A stretch of DNA of 64,000 bases from Cordilura impudica. Its lineage: Eukaryota; Arthropoda; Insecta; Diptera; Scathophagidae. This document shows, one piece after another, positions 56,602 through 64,000 of the stretch. The translations under genes and the position numbers were made by a program. The notes beneath the pieces were generated by a model. The model saw nothing but the letters and a program-made list of their open reading frames with translations. It searched no databases and was not told the origin of the DNA. The stretch lies in contig OY821517.1 of the NCBI GenBank assembly GCA_963682025.1, positions 108,824,794 to 108,888,793 on the forward strand, in the 5' to 3' direction. The stretch's first letter is position 1, and each line of letters starts with the position of its first letter.

Positions 56602-58504
56602 ATTTTTTTATTAATGATTCTTTCCGTAACATTAAGTTTTCAAACACCAGGCGATGAACACGCCTGCCAGATACGTCGTGGTCATTATCATTGTGTACTG
56701 TGGGCTGCGAGTTGCAGCCAACACGTACTGATTATTTTCAATTTCAAAATCAAAAGAAATGAATTTGCGGAAAGATATTTAGTTTCAATGATGAAATCAT
56801 AGATCAAACAAATGTCGATTTTAAAAAATTGAGAATTTTTTACTGTTGGAAGTTATAAAAAAAATGTGGAAAGAGGCTAACTTTGTTTAAGGAAAAAAAA
56901 TATGTATTTCCCAAAAATTCACAGATTTATTTATCAACCCACATACGATTTTGAGCTACAAACTTCTTCAATAGGTTGTTATAGTTTTACAGCATTTAAA
57001 AATTGCCAGCTCATCTTGAATTCTTAATTCTATATGTATTATATCATTGATGTCTCTGGGTAGCAACCAGTCACGTAATTAAATTTCTGTTTAACTCGTT
57101 GTGTGTGTGGCTTCTAATATAAAACAGCACGTCATTAAAAACAACAACTGATGGCGGAATTTTCCTAAAATGCATTTTGTTTCGGAGTTTCCATTCTTAC
57201 TACAAGTACAATTGCCAAAAAATGTATAATCATAAAATAGAACAGCAAAGCAAAATAAAAGATTTGTTGATACGCAATCAAGTTTATTATATCTTAAGCT
57301 GAAAATCACTAAAATAAAAACAGCAGAAACGCACAAGTGTTGGTGATATAAAGAGCGATATGGAAGACTACATGCGACGCCTTTGTTCTTGTCGTCTGTG
57401 CGACAGACTGGTAGACGGACATAAACATTTAACAATACCATCAAGTAGAGACAATAAAACAACATTTAAGAGAAAAACTAATGGTTTTAAACCTAAATAA
57501 CTAAACAGACGAAAAGAAACGAATAATACAATATGTATTTATTTAGTTACAACACCATTATGGTGTCCGGCCATTACTTAGTTGTTCAGTTGGTTTGACT
57601 TAATTTACGAGGAATTGAATAGAAATCGATAACTTTTAAAGCCGTATTTTTAACAAATCTTGAAATTTTTAAAAGGCAGTTTATTAATTATTAATTATAG
57701 TTTCCTTATTAGCTCATACATGTTTATTATTCGGGCTTATTTGACCTTAAAAAAAACTTTCTTTTAAAAAGTGTGTCTGTTAACCATTCTACCTCAGTTT
57801 TAGTCCGGGAAACAGTTGAAGGGTGGTAGTGAGAAACTCTATTCATATTTGAAATTTTATATCCTTATAGTCCCTAAATGCTAACTCAATATCAAAGTGC
57901 GAAGTATCAGTGTTCAAATAACTTATTATTAAGATAAACGAAATTATTTAGTTTAATTCGATATAAAAAAAAAATAGCTGTGCCTAAGTAATAAACAAAT
58001 GATTTGTTTTATTAAATTTTCAGTCGATATTTAAACAGAATTGCCTGCGAAATCATGTTAACTTAAGAAAAACTTATGTTTTAATTAGCTTCAATATCCG
58101 TAATGCTCAAGACTTTTACACTGAAGTTTTTCCAAAGTTTTTTAATTTTTATATCGTTTTTTGTGCACACAGCATGGAAAATTTTGATCTCCCCTCTGCA
58201 TATTCATTAAATGTTATGCCTTTTCGCGAATTTATGCGAGTATTTGTTTTAAGTTTTAATAAAGTTTTGCTGTAAATTAGCACTGCAAGTTTTGTGTTAT
58301 GCAAAATATAAGGGAAAAAGGAAAAAACAATATTTATAGTTAATTTCCAGAAAAGGGTTAAGTACAATTTAGCTTAATCAAATGAAGTTTTGAGTTTTTG
58401 AATGAAATACAATCGCATTTTTAGTGTGCACTTATGTTATCAGAATTCCAATAAGGTGTTGCTGTTAAGAAGCGAAACAAAAATTAAAATTTAATATGTT
58501 CAAG
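56602..58504. other. AT-rich stretch, no gene assigned
   Basis: The only frame worth noting starts at 57360 (MEDYMRRLCSCRLCDRLVDG, 46 codons, ending ~57500); its CxCxxC cluster could be part of a zinc finger, but it is short and unsupported. Confidence 0.3.
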
Positions 58505-59625
58505 CTCTCCTCAGTACAAGGGCGGTTCTAAGACAACCCGACCTGATAAAGAAAATTTATCTCTGTATCTCAATATAAGCTCCTTTTAGCTCGATACATT
58601 TTTCCCAGCGATATTCAATAGCTTTGATATCCTGTGTATAGAAGAACTCCTTAAAATAGCTATCAAACTCAAACCCAACCTCTTCATTTCAATCAAATCT
58701 TTTATCAAAGAGCAATTTTTTCAAGTTTTGAAATAGAAAATTATCCGGCGGAGCTAAGTCTGAGGAATAAGGAGCACGATGAAGAAATTGGAAATTTAGT
58801 TCATGGATTTGGCCATTGTCGTAGTGAGTGTATGAACTGGTGAAACGACACTTTATTTTTTGCCAAATGCTACCTTTTATTAATTAATTTTACTCCTCAC
58901 GCTATACAATAAGTTGGAACAATACTCACCGCTGATTGTTTTTATTTTTTGAAATTAACTAATAAAAATTATTCCACGTGCATCGCAAAAATGGGACGCC
59001 AAAACCTTGCCTGCAGGTGGGACTGTCATCGCCTTTTTGGACACAATTATTCCATTTCAGTCAACCGCTTTGAATGCTCCTTTGTGTCAGGTATGAAGTG
59101 GTGGACTGAAGTCTCATTCATTGGTACGAACCGAAGCAAAAAATGAGCTTTAAAGCGGCGAAACATTGCCAAATACCCTAATGAGACATCTTCACAATGC
59201 TGTTCTGTTGTCAGCAAACGCACCCATCTTTCGGACAGCTTTCTCATCTCCAAATTTTCTGTCAATATGCAATGTATAGTACTTTTTGAAATGCCTCCCA
59301 TTTCAGCTAGCTCACGCACCTTCAGCCGATTGTCGTGCAATACCATTTTGTGTATTTTCTGAACCCTTTTTGACGTAGCCAACTCAGTGGGTCGACAACT
59401 ATGATGTTCATATTAGCAGCTAGTATGGCCTCGTTTAATCTATGCCACCCTATATTATATGGAGCAGTATCTGGCTTGGCTTTAATATTGTTGGGACTGA
59501 TACCATTCAAATTAAAGTATTGAATTACATAACGGTAACCAATTTTTTTCTTGTTTACAAATTCACTGATTTTGTTTGTTTTTGATGGCTCCAAAAAAAC
59601 ATCAAACCTCGTGGCGCCTGGAAAG
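58505..59625 (-). pseudogene. mariner transposase, degenerate
   Basis: On the minus strand: YRYVIQYFNLNGISPNNIKA, a decayed part, then RVQKIHKMVLHDNRLKVREL, AEMGGISKSTIHCIL, MRKLSERWV, FLLRFVPMNETSVHHF (first aspartate replaced: MNETSV for VDETWV), then MTVPPAGKVLASHFCDARGI and scattered fragments down to ~58520. The tip ACAAGGGCGGTTCTAAGAC at 58517 may be the terminal repeat; its partner was not found. Many stops and slips. Confidence 0.75.
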
Positions 59626-60501
59626 TTTTCACCAATGCAATTTTGTTCAAACTACTCCTTCTATCTATACATTCGGTCGAGATGTTCCGGGATCGTACTC
59701 ACATGTTTACACCAAAACACTGCAGCCTTCTATGAAATTGTTAATAATTTTCTATTGAAAATAGAAAGAAGTGGAACACTAAACCACCTATCGAGAACTT
59801 AACCTCCCGCATTCTTTTTGATGATGGCCAGTAGATTTCAAAACTGAAATACCAAGCCGGCATTTACTGTATGTTTCGTAACGATGTACTTAGTAGAGAT
59901 GTTTCAATTTATATATCGTAGATAACTCATTTATCTCTGGTGAATAATTATTTTTTTATACAATATAAATAATCTTGGGAATGTTACAATAATTATTTAC
60001 CAATTTTATTTGATTACCGCTTAATATGAATAAAGCCGAGACTTTTTAAATGAAACAATACACTTTGTCCAATATCTATGCAATATGTTATCTCTTCCAA
60101 TTAAAAGCATTTCTCGAGGTGCTCAAAATAGACATTTAATTGATCAGTGATCTTATCCTTGGAGCCATGTCCCTTTCTTTAAGTGTTGGTATATAAAATA
60201 GTCTCTGGGGCTTAGGGTCGGTGAGCAAGGTTGCAGAATTTTGAAGTGACAACTACAATCGTTGGCACCAGTGCATTTTCGGGTTAAAAATTACCATTTT
60301 CTTTTCTAAATGCGATGATTTTATAGATTATGGTGTAATCGATTCAATATGGTGACATTGTTTTTACCTTTTCATGGCTATCAAAGTAGATTATACCAAA
60401 GTACTTTCGCTTTAAACCTATTGGCAGATTAGATACATTGTTAAGAGCATTTTACCCTTGTGAGTGATAATGTATCCAGGTACACATTTCATTTTCAAGT
60501 A
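59626..60501. other. AT-rich stretch, nothing recognised
   Basis: No motif-bearing frame was found. Confidence 0.4.
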
Positions 60502-60945
60502 ATTATAACCTATATCACTATGTGGCCAGGGTATAACGACTTTGTGCTGATGTTTGTAACTGCTACAAATATTTGGCCTAGGCCCATCTTTTATTATATC
60601 GATCGACTCAGAAATTAGTTCTATCCGTTATTCCGTCCGTCCGTTGGTCTAGTTTGTAATCAAACTACAGCTCCCAACTGTGAATATATTTTGATTAATT
60701 TGCTGTATAATATTCTATCGGCCATGCGATGTATGCTATTGAAACTAGTGAAAATCGGTCCATGTTCGGCCCTAGTCCCAATGCAAATGTACATCCAAAT
60801 TATCATATAGATCTCGGCTAAATTGGGTTTGTATGTGTTTATTATATCCACTTATCAGTAGTCCAAAAATAAACTCTAATTCTTAGTTATAGCCCCCATA
60901 TGAAGCTGATTCCCAATCTTTACTTATATCTATTAAAAAACAAAA

Positions 60946-63482
60946 CAAGTTAAAAACCCGACTATACGATACCCTCTACCATGGTTTAGAGACCCTATCT
61001 CTTCGGCCCAACTAACTGGATATAGAAAATAAGCATAAACTAAATTTGAGTGGAATTGTTATTAATTTTTTTTTTGGCTGCAGATACGAAAAAGTTCATA
61101 TCGGATGCAATATTTATATGGGGACTAGGTTGAAAAATGGACCGATCCTGACCATATTTGGTAAAGTCACTTATATTTTGAAACAATATATACAAACCAG
61201 ATTTGATAAAAATTTTTGATAGATTTAAGTGAAAATCGGGAAGCAGCTTTATATGAAGGCTATTACCTATGGGGTTAATTTTTGGACAAATGATAAATGG
61301 ATGTAATAAGCACACACAAACCCAATTTGACCGTGATTTGTATGATAATTTGAATCTTATAGTAATTTAAGTCGATTTCATACGGGTCATTTGTATGGGG
61401 ACCGAATTTCGCCAATTTCAATAGCGTTTATCCTATGGCTGATAGTGACTTCTATACCAAATTTCATTAAAATATATTCATATTAGATGTAACCCGGTGT
61501 GCTTCGCTACACCCTCCCCCTGCCCTCCACTAATCGTTATGAGAGGGCTCACGCAAAGTCCCAAGGCTCTCACTGATACAGTTATTCAGATATATCATAT
61601 TTAATATTAAGTTTGTGTAGGGGTGCCACGCGCATTTGTCCAATCCCGCCCATTTTTTTGTCTGACTACTCACGTTAATAACAGATGACCTGAGACAAAT
61701 TCGCAAAGCTCTCTCTATCATAGTAATATATATGATATTTAAAATTAACTTTGTATGGGAGGTGCCACGCCCGCTAAAATGTTTTAAAAAATTACAGCCT
61801 GTGGCACTCCCATATCCGCAGTAAGACCCTGTGAAAATTTCAGGAAGGTCAGATGAGTAGTTACGTAGATTACCTCCTTCAAACAAACAAACAAACAAAC
61901 ACATATTGCCTCTTTATTATGTTAGTATAGATTATTTGCAAAGATTTTTTTATTCGAATACTTGCTGACATACAACGTTTTTTGTGTTTTCTTTCGGTAC
62001 AACAATTATCAGATTTTTCGCATTCCTACCCTGAAGCAAGGTGCATGTAGCTGCCCTTGAGAAGAAGATGGATTATCAAAATTAGATCTGGCAACACTTA
62101 ACTATTGGCCTTGAACTTAGAATATCGTTTGGCAATTTTTCTTTTTAGCGATTTTTGATTTTACCCATTTTTGATTTTGAAGATTTTTTGGGCGATTTTC
62201 ATTTTTTGAAATTTTCGGTTTTGGCGAATTTTTGATTTTGGCGATATATTTTCCACGACAAATCGCATTGATAACTAATGTACTTGTCAAAAGACTGTTG
62301 CTTTCGTAGCACTTCATATAATATATATAGGAGGTGCCACGCCCACTAATCCCATCCCGCCCACTTTTTATTGGACTACTCACATTAATATCTGATGAAC
62401 TCGTGCAAAATGTCGAGTCTTTCCCTTTTATAGAACACCATTTATTTGATATTAGATATCTACTTTGCATGGGCGGTGCTACGCCCACAGCTACGATCAC
62501 GCCCATTTTTTGTTCGACTGATCATGCAAAGCCACAGTACTGACAGTACTCCAGATATATGGCATTAAATAGTTACTTTGCATGGGGAGTGCCACGACAT
62601 TTTTTGTCCGACTACTCATACTATGATATGATGATGTCATGCAAACTGTCAAAGATTCCCTTTTTTGGTGCACCTGTTATATGAAACAAAGTTATATGAT
62701 ACTTTGTATGGGGGATGCCACGCCCACTGCTACGATCATGCCCATTTTTTGTCTAACTAATCACATGAATAACTTATGGGCTCACACAAAGGCCCAAGAC
62801 TCTCACTGTTACAGTAATCCTGATATATGGCATTTTATATTTACTTTTGTGGCAGACGCCATGCCTATTGGTCCGATACTGCCCATTTTTTGTCCGACTA
62901 CTCACTTTAATAACAGGTGACACCAGACAAATTTGAAAAGCTCTCTATATCACAGTACTCGAGATATATAATATTGAATTAATACTTGTATGGGAGGTAC
63001 CACGCCCACTTGCCCGATCCAGCCCATTTACGGCGTAGCCACTAATATAAACAATATGTGACCTCACACAAATTTGCAAATACTCATACTACTCAATATA
63101 TGTATATTATATGTAAAAATATTTAAAAAATTAAAGCCTATAGCACTTCCCATATCCGCAGTAAGACTCTGTGAAAACTTCAGGAATATCAGATGGGTAA
63201 GTACGCAGCTTACCTCCTACAAACAAACAAACAAACAAATATTCATTACCTCTTTATAATATTAGTATAGATTTGCGACCTGCAGTTTGATTACAAGGTT
63301 TACATCGATACACAGACGGACAGATTGACGGAAGCACGGACATCGCTAAATCGACTCAGAAAGTGATTTCGAGTTGATTGGTATAACAAAAAATGGGTTC
63401 ATGTCAAATATTTTTTGTAGTTACAAACAGCAGCACAAATTCATTATACCTACCCGAACCACATAGTGCTATATGGTATAAA
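60946..63482 (-). repeat. DINE-1/Helentron-like repeat, middle layer of the nest
   Basis: Reverse-oriented: the decayed palindromic end is at 60946-60980 and the TATACC end at 63482. It is itself cut by a composite Helitron between ATTCATA (61482) and TTTGCGACC (63272), which are contiguous in intact copies. Confidence 0.7.
61483..63271 (-). mobile_element. Composite Helitron moved as one unit
   Basis: On the minus strand it starts TCTATACTAATATTATAAAG at 63271 and ends CATCTAA at 61483, exactly between A and T of the interrupted repeat. Inside is a second start (TCTATACTAAC at 61931). The first Helitron (63271 to ~62103) has lost its 3' end; ~170 bases of other DNA (61932-62102) separate it from the second (61931-61483), which keeps its 3' end. 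Confidence 0.8.
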
Positions 63483-63518
63483 TATTGCACAGATTTTTTT
63501 CAAATTTGGTTTGTATAA

Positions 63519-63955
63519 CCCAATTCTGCACACTTTTGGTACGACCACTCACATTAAGAACCGACTGAAGTGCAGAAAGTTTCAAGAATCTGGCCACCAT
63601 AGTGCTGCAGATATATGATGATATGTATTTACCTTAAATGGGAGGTGCCACGCCCACTGGTTTGATCACGCTCATATTTAGCCCTAATTCTCATATTAGT
63701 AATCTATATACTACTACAAAATTTTAGGACTCTAGCTGTCATAGAGCTGCAGATATGTGATTTTAAAAATTTTTTATATATGGGAGGTGCCACGCCTACT
63801 CGAAAAATTTAAAAACATAGACCCTATTTTTCCTTCGAATAGACAGTTGAATACAGTAAAAGTTTCAAGACGATCGGTCCAGTGGTGTAGTTTCCTATAA
63901 AGACAAACAAGCATACATACAAACATACATCCATTTTTCTATGTAGGAAGATATA
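63519..63955 (-). mobile_element. Helitron-related fragment
   Basis: Two GGGAGGTGCCACGCC units with ~165-bp spacing and GCTGCAGATATGTGA match the inside of the other minus-strand Helitrons, but the outer part (AAGCATACATACAAACATAC) differs. A TC start is possible near 63952. The other end is the join with the DINE fragment. Confidence 0.5.
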
Positions 63956-64000
63956 TAATAAAGGGTCCGCCATCTAATGTTTTTTTTTTCAACTAGTGCT

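Larger units (their letters stand above)
60502..63518 (+). repeat. DINE-1/Helentron-like repeat, outermost layer of a three-level nest
   Basis: This copy runs 60502-60945, is interrupted by another copy in reverse orientation (60946-63482), and resumes at 63483 with ATATTGCACAGATTTTTTTC up to ~63518. Intact copies read CAAAAATATTGCAC across that point, which fixes the join. Confidence 0.7.

Noticed and set aside
57360..57500. Small zinc-finger gene beginning MEDYMRRLCSCRLC
   Set aside because: Only 46 codons, a lone cysteine cluster, no partner exon recognised.
1..64000. LTR retrotransposon or endogenous virus
   Set aside because: No paired direct terminal repeats, primer-binding site, gag, protease or integrase motifs were found; all reverse-transcriptase text is of non-LTR or Penelope type.

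Overview
The window reads as AT-rich, repeat-dense nuclear DNA of an insect, most likely a fly. The grounds are dispersed repeats of the DINE-1/Helentron kind with a GTCY microsatellite, insect-type Helitrons, mariner, Tc1, piggyBac and Transib transposons, a Penelope-like retroelement, APE-type non-LTR retrotransposons, and short introns with GT-AG borders. I found no convincing host gene: almost everything with coding signal is a transposon, intact in outline but usually broken by frameshifts or stops.

Layout. 0-4.1 kb: a 185-bp satellite, a DINE-like repeat, and a 2.8-kb transposon (1310-4085) with ~0.55-kb inverted repeats, CACTA-type ends and a TAA duplication, carrying a deleted copy of a transposase-like gene I call the LCLWDSR family. 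6.7-12.9 kb: a piggyBac scrap, then an LCLWDSR relic split by a nearly whole Transib/RAG1-like transposon (7662-11447) with a CGCCG target duplication. 12.9-17.7 kb: Penelope-like element, Transib scrap, complete Helitron (15569-17660). 19-22 kb: another LCLWDSR relic split by a Tc1 element with double, symmetrical terminal repeats (19525-21162). 22.9-28 kb: tandem repeat, Harbinger-like MITE, DINE copies, mariner-like relic, Penelope tail. 28.2-32.1 kb: a second long-TIR LCLWDSR element containing a Transib fragment. 33-38 kb: Tc1 relic split by a DINE copy, then a Helitron (35238-36535). 38.5-42.3 kb: complete piggyBac (38489-42320) with TTAA duplication; its intron holds a MITE and a DINE copy. 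44.8-51.6 kb: non-LTR pieces, a second Helitron of the 15.6-kb type, and a Transib relic. 58.5-64 kb: mariner, then a three-level nest of DINE copies and a composite Helitron.

Most striking is 51711-55249: a foldback-like element whose two ends are ~480-bp inverted arrays of a 21-bp unit, enclosing a two-exon gene. Exon 1 encodes a perfect RING-H2 finger and joins in frame, across a canonical intron, to a DDE transposase of the IS630/Tc1/mariner type. I know of no described element with this combination. The clean nesting (five insertions with exact target signatures) also gives a relative order: LCLWDSR elements are among the oldest layers, with Transib and Tc1 inserted into them later.

Genes do not work together as a pathway here; the relations are of nesting and of non-autonomous families depending on autonomous ones. 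Family assignments rest on motifs read by eye; no database search was possible.
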